Position numbers and translations under genes: made by a program
The notes under the pieces: generated by a model
What the model saw: only the letters and a program-made list of their open reading frames with translations
What the model was told of the DNA's origin: nothing
The model's database searches: none
In this document: positions 8,870-16,978 of the stretch, piece after piece
How the letters are laid out: every line of letters starts with the position of its first letter
Position numbering within the stretch: position 1 is the stretch's first letter
Source: Saprospirales bacterium
GTDB taxonomy: Bacteria; Bacteroidota; Bacteroidia; Chitinophagales; Saprospiraceae
DNA: 64,000 bases
Assembly (NCBI GenBank): GCA_016711045.1
Contig: JADJTT010000006.1
Coordinates: 496,001 to 560,000, forward strand
Direction: 5' to 3'

Positions 8870-8950
8870 AGACGCGATACCTCGCGTCTCGATACCTCGC
8901 GTCTCGATACCTCGCGTCTCCATCCGTAAAGACGCGATACCTCGCGTCTC
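8869..8950. repeat. Palindromic tandem repeat cluster (GAGACGCG / CGCGTCTC)
   Basis: Four copies of the 15-mer GATACCTCGCGTCTC at 8876-8890, 8891-8905, 8906-8920 and 8936-8950. Copies 1 and 4 are preceded by the inverted arm (GA)GACGCG (8869-8876, 8930-8936), so each can fold as GAGACGCG-loop-CGCGTCTC. The cluster begins in the mtnA stop codon and ends 13 bases before the next start codon, with no room for a gene. It looks like a REP-type element expanded by slippage. Confidence 0.85.
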
Positions 8951-8963
8951 CAACATAAATAAC

Positions 8964-9563
8964 ATGGAAGAAGGATACATAAAATTTAAAGTAGACTGGG
9001 ACAAAGGAGAGCCGGTGGCGGAGGCTTTTCTGGAAGAGCTGATACAGGTGCGGAAGCAAGTGTATCAGGCCGGGTGGATTGGGGTATATCCCGACGGAGT
9101 GGGGTATGGAAATATCAGCAAACGATGGGATTCCAAGGGGCGGTTTGTGATCAGTGGGACGGCTACCGGGCATCTGGAAGACTTGAGCCCCGCTCATTTT
9201 TCACTGGTGACGGAGGCGGTGAGTGCCGAAAACAGTATCCACTGCGTGGGGCCGGTCCTGGCCTCTTCCGAATCGATGAGCCATGCAGCGATCTACCGGC
9301 ATTGTCCGGAGGTACAGGGAGTGATCCACATACACGACCTGGCCCTTTGGAAAAAATGGATAAATCGGGCGCCTACCACCCCGGAGTCGGTCACCTACGG
9401 CTCACCCGAAATGGCAGATGCCATCTCCCGGTTGCTAGACGATCCGGCGCAACGCGACTGGCAGTTTTTTGTGATGGCCGGTCACCGGGAAGGGTGTATG
9501 GCGTATGGGAAAGACCTGGGAAAGGCATTGGAAGTTTTAAGGCACTTCCACTATTCTGAATAA
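8964..9563 (+). CDS. Class II aldolase/adducin-family protein, candidate methylthioribulose-1-phosphate dehydratase
   Basis: Zinc-dependent sugar-phosphate aldolase/dehydratase fold, 199 residues. The zinc triad is visible as H122 and H124 (VIHIHDLALW) with H174 (MAGHREG); Glu103 and His107 in SSESMSH fit the family's active-site region, and GNISKR near 49 is the usual phosphate-binding stretch. The gene directly follows mtnA, so MtnB activity (dehydration of the mtnA product) is the natural guess, but fuculose/ribulose-phosphate aldolases share the same fold and the sequence alone does not choose. ATG at 8964 follows the repeat cluster by 13 bases. Confidence 0.78.
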   Translation: MEEGYIKFKVDWDKGEPVAEAFLEELIQVRKQVYQAGWIGVYPDGVGYGNISKRWDSKGRFVISGTATGHLEDLSPAHFSLVTEAVSAENSIHCVGPVLASSESMSHAAIYRHCPEVQGVIHIHDLALWKKWINRAPTTPESVTYGSPEMADAISRLLDDPAQRDWQFFVMAGHREGCMAYGKDLGKALEVLRHFHYSE

Positions 9564-9587
9564 CGGCTTTTCCATTATTTTTACGCC

Positions 9588-10244
9588 ATGTCAATGCCGC
9601 ATCCGCTCTATATCGATATCCACACGCATCTTTTTTCTCCCGATCCTTCGGTTTGGGCGGTGCGGAGTTTTCACCAGCAGGAAAAGCAGGAAGCGGCGCA
9701 CGATGCAGGTCCCCTTTCCATCGGATTGCATCCCTGGTTTCTGGAGGCGGCGAATTTGGAAAATGATTGGACTTGGCTGGAAAAGGAGAGCGCCCGCAGT
9801 GAAGTGGTGGCCATTGGCGAAACCGGGCTCGACCGGATGCAAGGACCGGATCTTTCTTTTCAGGAGGAAATATTTCTGCGCCATATCCGGTTGGCCGAAG
9901 CGCGGAACAAACCGCTGATCATTCACTGCGTACGTGCCTGGGAGGAATTGGAACGGGTGATCCGGCAGGCAAACAGTCCCGTGCCAATGGTCCTTCACGG
10001 GTTTCAGAAAAAGGAGGACGTACTCGAACGGTTTCTTTCCCTCGGGCTCTATTTTTCATTTGGGGCGGCCCTGCTTCGGGAGGGAAGTACCGCTCAAAAG
10101 GCCTTCTGCGCCGCCCCGCTCAATCGGGTATTTCTGGAAACCGACGATGGAACGCATCCCATTCAATCCATTTACGAAAAGGCAGCCACCTTGCGTGGGA
10201 TGGAGTTGCCCGAATTAATTGAACAGATCCACTTTTTCAATTAA
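9588..10244 (+). CDS. TatD-family metal-dependent hydrolase
   Basis: Short TatD-type DNase/hydrolase, 218 residues. Metal-binding motifs: IDIHTHLF near residues 9-16, SIGLHPWF, AIGETGLD near 75-82, PLIIHCVRAW and VLHGF, plus the late Asp in FLETDDG. TatD proteins are TIM-barrel enzymes acting on DNA or on small substrates. It starts 24 bases after the aldolase gene and ends 4 bases before tcdA, so the three are probably one transcript. ATG 9594 is an alternative start. Confidence 0.85.
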   Translation: MSMPHPLYIDIHTHLFSPDPSVWAVRSFHQQEKQEAAHDAGPLSIGLHPWFLEAANLENDWTWLEKESARSEVVAIGETGLDRMQGPDLSFQEEIFLRHIRLAEARNKPLIIHCVRAWEELERVIRQANSPVPMVLHGFQKKEDVLERFLSLGLYFSFGAALLREGSTAQKAFCAAPLNRVFLETDDGTHPIQSIYEKAATLRGMELPELIEQIHFFN

Positions 10245-10248
10245 ATTC

Positions 10249-10974
10249 ATGCATAACAGGGACTGGTTGGTCAGAACAGAATTATTGATCGGAAATGAAG
10301 CGCTGGACCGCCTCGCCCATTCCAGGGTATTGGTGGTTGGACTGGGAGGCGTGGGGAGCTTCGCAGCGGAATTTCTGGTGCGGGCTGGCATCGGTAGCCT
10401 CACAATCGTAGATGGGGATATAGTAGACCCTTCCAACAAAAACCGGCAACTGCCTGCGTTGGATTCCAACCTGGGGAAATCCAAAGCCGCTGTCATGGGA
10501 CAGCGCATGAAGGATATCAATGCGGCACTTGACCTGGAAGTATATGAACAATTCCTGGAGCCTGCAGATATGGAAAAGTTGCTTGCCCAACCGTTCGACT
10601 TTGTCCTTGATTGCATCGATAGCTTTCAGCCCAAGTTGAAACTCCTCCTGCAGTGCCTGAAATTAGGCCGGCCATTTATCAGTTCCATGGGTGCGGGGGG
10701 GAGGACGAACCCAGCCTTTGTGCAGGTCACGGAAATTTGGGAAACCCACCATTGTCCCTTCGCCCAACAGGTCCGGAAATTTCTCAAGCGGGAGGGTGTT
10801 ACGGCTTCGTTCCCGGTCGTGTTTTCCAGCGAACCTGTCATTCCGGGTTCCATGCAGTTGACGGAAAACAGCCCGTACAAAAAATCCTATTACGGGACGA
10901 TCTCCTACTTGCCGGCGCTATTCGGCATCCATATGGCGGGGCACGTTATTCGGAGCCTGGCCGGCCTTGCATGA
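10249..10974 (+). CDS. tcdA: tRNA threonylcarbamoyladenosine dehydratase (ThiF/E1-like)
   Basis: E1-like ATP-dependent enzyme that cyclises t6A37 in tRNAs reading ANN codons. The nucleotide-binding motif VVGLGGVGSFAAEFLVRAGIG, the following acidic VDGDIVDPSNKNRQ, and VLDCIDSFQPKLKLL are typical of TcdA. 241 residues from ATG 10249; longer in-frame starts overlap tatD and add no conserved sequence. The gene begins 4 bases after the TatD hydrolase. Its 3' end overlaps by 29 bases the 3' end of the convergent RNA methyltransferase gene, an unusual tail-to-tail overlap that leaves no room for a terminator. Confidence 0.88.
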   Translation: MHNRDWLVRTELLIGNEALDRLAHSRVLVVGLGGVGSFAAEFLVRAGIGSLTIVDGDIVDPSNKNRQLPALDSNLGKSKAAVMGQRMKDINAALDLEVYEQFLEPADMEKLLAQPFDFVLDCIDSFQPKLKLLLQCLKLGRPFISSMGAGGRTNPAFVQVTEIWETHHCPFAQQVRKFLKREGVTASFPVVFSSEPVIPGSMQLTENSPYKKSYYGTISYLPALFGIHMAGHVIRSLAGLA

Positions 10975-11767
10975 TCCGTTGCCGGACCACCTCAAACAGC
11001 AGAATAGCCGTAGAAGCCGACACGTTCATCGAGTCCACTTTTCCCTGCATGGGAATGATGATCCGGGTCTCGGCCCGTTCGATCCAGAAAGGGGAGATAC
11101 CGGTGGCTTCCGCGCCCATTACCAAGGCTACCGGTCCGGTCAGTTTACAAGAATACAAAGATTGGCTCGCTTCGAGGTAAGTTGCAAAAACCGGAATTTG
11201 GCGTTCTTTTAGCCATGCCGCAGCTATTTCGGAGGAAGCAGAAACGACGGGGAGCGTAAACAGCGCTCCTAAGCTGGCACGGATGGTATTTGGATTGTAC
11301 AGATCAGTAGCTGGATCGCAGACCAGCACTGCATCGACGCCGGCTGCATCGGCAGTGCGGAGGATGGCGCCCAGGTTGCCCGGCTTTTCGATAGCTTCCA
11401 GTACCAGCACCAATGGATTTTCGGGGAGTGCTACCTGCTCGAGCGCCTGCTGGGGCATTTGGAATACGACCAACACATTGGGCACCCCGCTGCGGTAGGC
11501 GATCTTTTCAAATACCGCCGAGTGGATCGCAATGATCTCCGGGTCTGCAAACACGGACAGGCTGCAGAGTTGATGAACTACTTCCAGATCGGTGAAAGCC
11601 GGGTCGAAGAGAAGTTGCCTGGGTTCATATCCCGCGTCGAGGGCAAGGCCTGCTTCCCGCAGACCTTCCACTACAAAAAGCCCCTCGCGTTGCCGTTCGC
11701 GCGACTTGGTGGTAAGGAGGTCAATTTTTTTGACGAACGGGTTCTGGAAACTGGTTATGGTTTTCAT
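10946..11767 (-). CDS. SpoU/TrmH-family RNA 2'-O-methyltransferase
   Basis: SPOUT methyltransferase of the RlmB/TrmH type, 273 residues. N-terminal substrate-binding part (FVVEGLREAGLALDAG), then the knotted SAM domain with motif 1 PGNLGAILRTADAAG, motif 2 LVMGAEATGISPFW and motif 3 IPMQGKVDSMNVSASTAILLFE. Substrate is an rRNA or tRNA; exact target unknown. Monocistronic, convergent with tcdA and overlapping its last 29 bases; divergent from the TonB receptor gene. Confidence 0.88.
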   Translation of the reverse strand: MKTITSFQNPFVKKIDLLTTKSRERQREGLFVVEGLREAGLALDAGYEPRQLLFDPAFTDLEVVHQLCSLSVFADPEIIAIHSAVFEKIAYRSGVPNVLVVFQMPQQALEQVALPENPLVLVLEAIEKPGNLGAILRTADAAGVDAVLVCDPATDLYNPNTIRASLGALFTLPVVSASSEIAAAWLKERQIPVFATYLEASQSLYSCKLTGPVALVMGAEATGISPFWIERAETRIIIPMQGKVDSMNVSASTAILLFEVVRQRIMQGRPGSE

Positions 11768-11857
11768 ATGCTACGGAGCCAAAATACGAACAATCTGTCA
11801 TAAGCCCACATTTTACAAATCTTGCAAACCGGTGACAACCCATTTAGGACGGAACAT

Positions 11858-11865
11858 TAACTTTG
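11858..11865 (+). promoter_or_regulatory. -7 promoter box of the TonB-dependent receptor
   Basis: TAACTTTG fits the Bacteroidota TAnnTTTG box and lies 15 bases before the GTG start at 11881. It argues against the more upstream TTG at 11863, which overlaps the box itself. Confidence 0.5.
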
Positions 11866-11880
11866 CCAAAATTTTTTACC

Positions 11881-14259
11881 GTGGCAAAACATACCCCTCT
11901 CCTTGTTGCACTATTGAGTTTCGCGTTTTCCCTGCAGGCCCAGAAAGCCATAATAGAAGGGCAGGTAGTAAATGCAAATAACAATGAACCCCTGGCATTC
12001 GCCACGGTGTCCGTATTGGAAAAAAACGCAGGTACTACCTGTGATAGTGCCGGGTATTTCCGGCTGGAACTCGATCCGGGTTTATACAATCTGGAAGCCT
12101 CCTACCTGGGTTTTTACCCGTTGATCCTCCACGAGGTCATCGTCAGTACGGGAAAGCCCGTTTTCCTGGAGTTTACCCTTGATCCGGGTACTGCCACTCT
12201 TCAGCAGGTGGAAGTACGGGCGGAAGCTTTCCGGCGCACGGCAGAGAGTCCACTGGCTATGCAGAGTATCACGTTGCACGAGCTGGAACGGATGCCGGGC
12301 GCCACCATTGATATTTCCCGGTTTGTGAAAACCCTGCCGGGGGTATCTCCCCGCACCTCTTTTGGGTATAACCTCATCGTTCGTGGAGGCGCTTCCCTGG
12401 AAAATCGCTTTTACCTGGATGAAGTGGAGATCCCCGCAATCACCCACTTTACCGTGCAGGGCACCAGCGGCGGGCCCAATGGCCTCTTGAACGTGCGTAT
12501 GTTGCAGCGGGCCGACATGCACTCGGGCGCATTCCCTGCCGGCAAACCCAATGCATTGAGCAGCGTACTGGAGGTTTACCAACGCGAAGGACGCAAGGAT
12601 CGCCTTGGCGGCAACTTTACCCTGGGCGCTACCGATTACGGTTTTCTGGTCGAAGGTCCGATCGGAAAAAAATCCAACTTTATGGTCTCTGCCAGGGAGT
12701 CCTATTCCCAGCATATGTTCAAAGCAATCGGCATTCCGGTGTTGCCTTTTTATTCGGATGTGCAATTCAAGAATGTGATTCGCTTCAACCCGAAGAATGA
12801 ATTGATCCTGACCGGTGTCGGTGGGTATGATAAATATACCCTTAACCTGGATGCCAAAACATCCGAATCACTGCTCTACAACACCGGCTATATTCCAGAA
12901 GGGAAACAGATTGTGTATGCCGCCGGAGCCGTGTATAAACATTACCTGGACAACAGCTATTATACCCTGGTGCTGAGCAGAAACGGGTTTATCAATCAGG
13001 CCAAAAAATTTCTGGACAATACCTACAAACCCGAAGACCTGGTATTGGATTTCAAGTCAAGAGAGGCGGAAACCAAATTGCGTCTGGAGCACAAATTGTT
13101 CCGCGCCCCCTGGGAGATCAATTATGGAGTGAATGGAGAACACGACAATGTAAAAACGGATAACTATTCCTTGTTCACATTCCGCGATGGGAGTATTGAT
13201 ACTCTTTCTTGTAATTCCGACTTTCAATTCTTACGCTATGGGGCGTTCGGCTCCATTAACCGAACCTTAGCCGGCGGGCAGGTAACGCTTTTTGCCGGAC
13301 TTCGTCTGGATGGGAATACCTATAATGCGGCCATGCAAAACCCGTTGCCTCAACTCTCTCCCCGCCTGGCCCTGTCCTGGAAACTGTCCGAAAACTGGTT
13401 GCTCAACGCCAGCTCGGGTATTTATTACCAGCTTCCTCCTTATATCCTTATGGGATTTATGCAGGACGGGGAACTCGTCAATCGCGATCGGCTCGAATAT
13501 ATGCGCAGCAAACAGGTCGGGTTGGGACTGGAGCACACCACCAGCAATGGATACCAGGTGAAGCTGGAGGGATTCTACAAAGCTTACGACCAGTACCCGT
13601 TCCTCTTGTTCGATTCGATCTCCTATGCCAACGCCAACGCCAGCTATGTGCTGATCGGCAACCAGCCGGCCGATGCTTCTTCCAAAGGCCGTGCCTACGG
13701 CGTGGAATTTCAGGTAAAACAAAAATTGACCCGCAGCTATTATTGGATGCTGAACTACTCCTTCGTCGTCAGCCAATTTCAGGATGTGGACGGAAGCTAT
13801 ACTTCTTCCTCCTGGGATAATCGCCATTTCGGTACGATTGCCGTTGGAAAAACCTTTAAAAAGAATTGGCAAATGGGGCTTCGGTGGAGTTTTTCCGGTG
13901 GTAACCCTTATACGCCTTACGACCTGGCGCTGTCCTCTCAACGTGCTATCTGGGATTTAAACCGTCGTGGATTGCCCGACTATTCCCACCTGAATCAGGC
14001 CAGGTTGCCCTTTTTTCATCAACTCGATTTTCGCGTAGACAAACAGTTCAATTTTCGGAAATGGGCTATGCAGATCTATTTGGATGTGCAAAACGTGTAC
14101 AGCGCCCCCATTACCCTCCTCCCATACCTGACGGTCGAGCGGGATGAAGGGAATAACCCGTTAGTCGATCCGAATGATCCCTCCCGCTATCTTGTTAAAA
14201 CGATTTCCAGCGATACCGGGAGAGTAATTCCTTCCCTGGGTATTCTGCTGGACCTTTAA
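11881..14259 (+). CDS. TonB-dependent outer-membrane receptor with carboxypeptidase-like N-domain
   Basis: Outer-membrane active transporter of 792 residues. After a signal peptide (LLVALLSFAFSLQAQ) comes a CarboxypepD_reg-like Ig domain (IIEGQVVNANNNEPLAFATVSVLEKNAGTT, then SAGYFRLEL), a plug domain (ISRFVKTLPGVSPRTSFGYN, then LIVRGGASLENRFYLDEVEIP), and a beta-barrel to the end at GILLDL. No SusD partner is next to it, so it is not a classical glycan-uptake pair; substrate unknown. GTG start chosen because a -7 promoter box lies just upstream and the only upstream start candidate overlaps it. Followed by a long perfect hairpin and a MarR gene. The TonB-type protein at 746-1666 could energise it. 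Confidence 0.87.
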   Translation: MAKHTPLLVALLSFAFSLQAQKAIIEGQVVNANNNEPLAFATVSVLEKNAGTTCDSAGYFRLELDPGLYNLEASYLGFYPLILHEVIVSTGKPVFLEFTLDPGTATLQQVEVRAEAFRRTAESPLAMQSITLHELERMPGATIDISRFVKTLPGVSPRTSFGYNLIVRGGASLENRFYLDEVEIPAITHFTVQGTSGGPNGLLNVRMLQRADMHSGAFPAGKPNALSSVLEVYQREGRKDRLGGNFTLGATDYGFLVEGPIGKKSNFMVSARESYSQHMFKAIGIPVLPFYSDVQFKNVIRFNPKNELILTGVGGYDKYTLNLDAKTSESLLYNTGYIPEGKQIVYAAGAVYKHYLDNSYYTLVLSRNGFINQAKKFLDNTYKPEDLVLDFKSREAETKLRLEHKLFRAPWEINYGVNGEHDNVKTDNYSLFTFRDGSIDTLSCNSDFQFLRYGAFGSINRTLAGGQVTLFAGLRLDGNTYNAAMQNPLPQLSPRLALSWKLSENWLLNASSGIYYQLPPYILMGFMQDGELVNRDRLEYMRSKQVGLGLEHTTSNGYQVKLEGFYKAYDQYPFLLFDSISYANANASYVLIGNQPADASSKGRAYGVEFQVKQKLTRSYYWMLNYSFVVSQFQDVDGSYTSSSWDNRHFGTIAVGKTFKKNWQMGLRWSFSGGNPYTPYDLALSSQRAIWDLNRRGLPDYSHLNQARLPFFHQLDFRVDKQFNFRKWAMQIYLDVQNVYSAPITLLPYLTVERDEGNNPLVDPNDPSRYLVKTISSDTGRVIPSLGILLDL

Positions 14260-14350
14260 TTTATTCCTTTTATCGCACTATCTTATTCCTGTTTTTTTAT
14301 CTTTGTTATACTCGAGATAAAATCAATTTTACTTGAGTAAGGAATGTGAC

Positions 14351-14405
14351 AAAATTAATTGATAAACACTGCGGCCACAGGTCGCAGTGTTTATCAATTA
14401 ATTTT
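14351..14405. repeat. Long perfect inverted repeat, 23-bp arms
   Basis: Arms 14351-14373 and 14383-14405 are perfect complements (AAAATTAATTGATAAACACT plus GCG) around a 9-base loop GCCACAGGT. Lies 91 bases after the receptor stop codon and before the MarR promoter; probably acts as a terminator-like barrier, though there is no simple T tract. Confidence 0.85.
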
Positions 14406-14441
14406 ATCAACCAACGTATAAATTGGGAAAATAAAAAGGTT

Positions 14442-14449
14442 TATTTTTG
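14442..14449 (+). promoter_or_regulatory. -7 promoter box of the MarR-family gene
   Basis: TATTTTTG matches TAnnTTTG; an upstream TTG at 14423-14425 could be the -33 element although the spacing (16) is shorter than usual. This places the transcription start near 14456 and so supports ATG 14480 as the start codon rather than the TTG at 14447 that lies within the box. Confidence 0.5.
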
Positions 14450-14479
14450 ATTTCCTTTTTTTATTCCAAAAAACCAGTC

Positions 14480-15133
14480 ATGCAATATGAACTTTTAAAG
14501 GAGGTAATTGCGCAGTTAGAGGTTTTCGATAGGGAAGATCATGGGAGCGATCTCCGCGATTTTACGATGTGGTTGTACAATCAACTCAAAGTTGAAGAAG
14601 ACAAGATAGAAAGCACTCCTCATTTGGATGGCAACTTAGATCCACAAATTTCTCAGTTGATTAACATTTTCAACGCCCACTCCAAGCACTATACCAAAAC
14701 TGCACTGAAGAACAGTCCGTTGGTCAGTGTGACAGATTTTGGATTCCTGATGTCCTTAATGGAAGAGGGGAGTATCCGAAAAACAGACCTGATTGCCCGA
14801 AATTACAGTGAACTGTCTCCTGGTATTGAAGTGATCAAACGCCTGCTGAGGCAAGAGTTGGTCGAAGATTTTAATGACCCTTTAGACGGCCGCTCCAAGC
14901 GGGTTCGGATCACCCCAAAAGGGGCGGAAGTGTTCCAGAGTGTGCTGTCGGAAATAAATCGCGCTGCCCGGCTCATGAGCGGCAACCTGGAAGTAGAAGA
15001 AAAGCTGCAATTGCTCGCACTGGGGAATAAGTTAAAGTCCTTTCACCAAATCATATGGGATCAGGCCAGAGGACAGGACCTGACTGAATTGGAAAACCGC
15101 TTCCTGCCTGATTACGAAAGGGTACAGGATTGA
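14480..15133 (+). CDS. MarR-family transcriptional regulator
   Basis: 217-residue protein with a winged helix-turn-helix at about residues 75-145: LVSVTDFGFLMSLMEEGSIRKTDLIARN, then IKRLLRQELVEDFNDPLDGRSKRVRITPKG, where DGRSKRVRITPKG is the MarR wing signature. The rest is helical dimerisation region. MarR proteins usually repress nearby efflux or detoxification genes in response to small aromatic or oxidising ligands. It is convergent with an MFS exporter gene whose promoter region, 1.7 kb away, carries a perfect palindrome; control of that operon is a reasonable guess. Confidence 0.85.
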   Translation: MQYELLKEVIAQLEVFDREDHGSDLRDFTMWLYNQLKVEEDKIESTPHLDGNLDPQISQLINIFNAHSKHYTKTALKNSPLVSVTDFGFLMSLMEEGSIRKTDLIARNYSELSPGIEVIKRLLRQELVEDFNDPLDGRSKRVRITPKGAEVFQSVLSEINRAARLMSGNLEVEEKLQLLALGNKLKSFHQIIWDQARGQDLTELENRFLPDYERVQD

Positions 15134-15168
15134 AAAGCCTGCTGGAAACCGCTTTTTTCAAAATCGAT

Positions 15169-16341
15169 CTAGATTTTTACAGAACCCGACTCCCGTTTAT
15201 TGGTGGTAAACAGGTAACCCAATCCGCCCAGTGTTAAAATTCCCAGAATGAAAAAGGTGCGGCCAAAATGGGTGGGCTGGTTGTCGTAAAGCCAGGCAGA
15301 TAGCAGGGCGCCGAGGCCAATTCCCAATTCCATGGCTATATAGACGGTTCCTACTGCCCGACCTCTGCGTTCATCTGCACTCTGATCGATCGTCCAGGCA
15401 AACAACGCAGGCCCCACCATACCATGTGCAAAACCCATGCCCCCCGATGCCAGTAACAGCACGGTGCCCGTATGGGCCATTCCCATCCAGATCATGGAAA
15501 TAATCAGGATAAATACCCCAATCTTCAGGACCGGTATGCGGCCATAGCGGTCGGATAGTGTTCCCGCAAAAAAACGGGAAGCCAGGGAGAAGAGCGTGAA
15601 TACCGAGTAAAACCAGCCTTTATTGGATAAACCCAGAAAATCGCTTTGGTCGGGAATAATGGTCAAAATGGCTCCGTAACTGAGATAGACCAGGACCGTT
15701 AGGATCGCAGGAGTTATTGCCGAGCGTTCGAGCACTTCCTTTCGCGACAACAAAAGTAAACGGAGATGAAAAACCTGCCGGTTGGAGAGTGTTTCACGTA
15801 GGCCAAGCAAAATGACGATAGATACCAGCGCTACTCCCGACGATACCAGAAACATCGTGTTCAGCGTAGTGAGCTTCACGAGCCAACTGCCAAACGCCGG
15901 CGCCATCGTTGCGCCCGTATTCATGCTGATACTCAGGATGCCAAGGGCTTCTCCCCGTCGCTCGGGAGGCGCCATATCTGCTACATATGCCGTTGAAGCG
16001 GTAGGTTTAAACCCGGTGGAAAGGCCGTGGAAGAAACGCAACAGCAAAAATCCCCCGACAGAAGTAAGCAGGGGGTACAACAAACTGCAAACCACGCATA
16101 TTAAGGTGCCGAAGATCATCACTGGCACCCGGCCGACCGTATCCGCGAGCTTGCCGCTGAACGGCCTGGAAAGCCCTGCGGTCAGCGTGAATAAGGCAAT
16201 GATCAACCCTTTATATTCGGCGCCACCCAATGACGTAAGGTATCCCGGCAATTCGGGCAGGATCATGGTAAAGCTGCCGGCAAAAAATGCGTGACTCAGG
16301 CATAATAAGCCGAAAGGAAGGGTATACAGGCGGTTACTCAT
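15169..16341 (-). CDS. MFS transporter (drug/metabolite efflux type)
   Basis: About 390 residues, 12 predicted membrane helices. Between helices 2 and 3 lies the MFS A-motif GKLADTVGRVPVM, with a degenerate second copy GTLSDRYGRIPVL in the second half. Start set at ATG 16341 (MSNRLYTLPFGL), which overlaps the last 8 bases of the glyoxalase-fold gene, so the two are cotranscribed and probably translationally coupled. A longer reading frame upstream belongs to the wrong frame of that neighbour. Likely exports a small toxic compound or antibiotic; substrate not determinable. Confidence 0.87.
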   Translation of the reverse strand: MSNRLYTLPFGLLCLSHAFFAGSFTMILPELPGYLTSLGGAEYKGLIIALFTLTAGLSRPFSGKLADTVGRVPVMIFGTLICVVCSLLYPLLTSVGGFLLLRFFHGLSTGFKPTASTAYVADMAPPERRGEALGILSISMNTGATMAPAFGSWLVKLTTLNTMFLVSSGVALVSIVILLGLRETLSNRQVFHLRLLLLSRKEVLERSAITPAILTVLVYLSYGAILTIIPDQSDFLGLSNKGWFYSVFTLFSLASRFFAGTLSDRYGRIPVLKIGVFILIISMIWMGMAHTGTVLLLASGGMGFAHGMVGPALFAWTIDQSADERRGRAVGTVYIAMELGIGLGALLSAWLYDNQPTHFGRTFFILGILTLGGLGYLFTTNKRESGSVKI

Positions 16342-16726
16342 CAAATCCCGCATCAACTGGCTCCCACAACTCGATCTTGTTCCCCTCCGGATCGAGCAAA
16401 TGGATGAATTTGCCATAAGGGAAGGATTCGATCTCGTCCTCAAACTTCACCCCTGATGTTTGCATTTGAGATACCAACGCCTCCAGGTCATCGACCCGGT
16501 AATTGATCATATACTCCTTTTCCGAAGGCGCAAAATAAGTGGTGTCAGCCGCAAAAGGGCTCCACTGCAAATACCCCTGATTTTCCGGATGATCGGATTT
16601 CGAGAATTTAAAAAGGTACCCGTATTGATCCGGCTGGAAGCCAAAGTGGCTGCTGTACCATGCTTTTAATTTTTCAGGATCTTTGCACTTGAAAAAAATA
16701 CCGCCAATACCGATTACACGTGCCAT
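16334..16726 (-). CDS. Glyoxalase/bleomycin-resistance (VOC) family protein
   Basis: Single-domain vicinal-oxygen-chelate fold protein, 130 residues. ARVIGIGGIFFKCKDPEKLKAWYSSHFGF opens the first beta-alpha-beta-beta-beta unit, and the second ends with GKFIHLLDPEGNKIELWEP, the usual C-terminal Glu metal-ligand motif. These act as lyases, dioxygenases or resistance proteins that bind compounds. First gene of a two-gene operon with the MFS exporter, which suggests detoxification. ATG 16726 chosen; the frame is open further upstream but that part runs across the promoter and operator. Confidence 0.82.
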   Translation of the reverse strand: MARVIGIGGIFFKCKDPEKLKAWYSSHFGFQPDQYGYLFKFSKSDHPENQGYLQWSPFAADTTYFAPSEKEYMINYRVDDLEALVSQMQTSGVKFEDEIESFPYGKFIHLLDPEGNKIELWEPVDAGFDE

Positions 16727-16750
16727 GATTTTGTAGATTATACTTAAGAA

Positions 16751-16798
16751 AAAGTGGTTTGCGAGTGGTTTGCCAGACGAAGGCTGGCAAACCACTTT
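16751..16798. repeat. Hairpin with duplicated left arm
   Basis: AGTGGTTTGCCAG (16764-16776) pairs perfectly with 16784-16796 around loop ACGAAGG. A second left arm AAAGTGGTTTGC (16751-16762) can pair with 16787-16798 instead. It lies in the 5' leader of the glyoxalase-fold/MFS operon, so the two alternative stems could matter for leader structure. Confidence 0.75.
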
Positions 16799-16821
16799 AT
16801 TTTCAGTATAGTTAAAAAAAT

Positions 16822-16848
16822 GTGCAAATATTTGCACGTACAAAGATA
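16822..16848 (-). promoter_or_regulatory. Promoter with overlapping 16-bp palindromic operator for the VOC-MFS operon
   Basis: On the minus strand TATCTTTG (16841-16848) matches the TAnnTTTG -7 box. Three bases downstream, at the expected transcription start, is a perfect palindrome GTGCAAATATTTGCAC (16822-16837). A repressor dimer bound there would block initiation. The MarR protein coded at 14480-15133 is the nearest candidate regulator. Confidence 0.55.
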
Positions 16849-16941
16849 ATTTGTAGCTTTGAAGGCGTGCTATTTTTAGTTGATCTAATTTAGCATAGTA
16901 TAACCCCACAAAAGAGGTTTCCAATCTCACCCTCAAAACCT

Positions 16942-16978
16942 ATTACCGGGGTTGAACCCCGCCCCGGTAATTTTTTTC
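16942..16978 (+). terminator. Orphan terminator-like hairpin
   Basis: ATTACCGGGG (16942-16951) pairs with CCCCGGTAAT (16962-16971), followed by seven T. On the plus strand no gene ends nearby (the MarR gene ends 1.8 kb upstream), so it would end an unannotated transcript or attenuate the following gene. Confidence 0.5.

Noticed and set aside
8876..8950. Possible CRISPR array
   Set aside because: The 15-mers are directly adjacent with no unique spacers and no cas genes are near.
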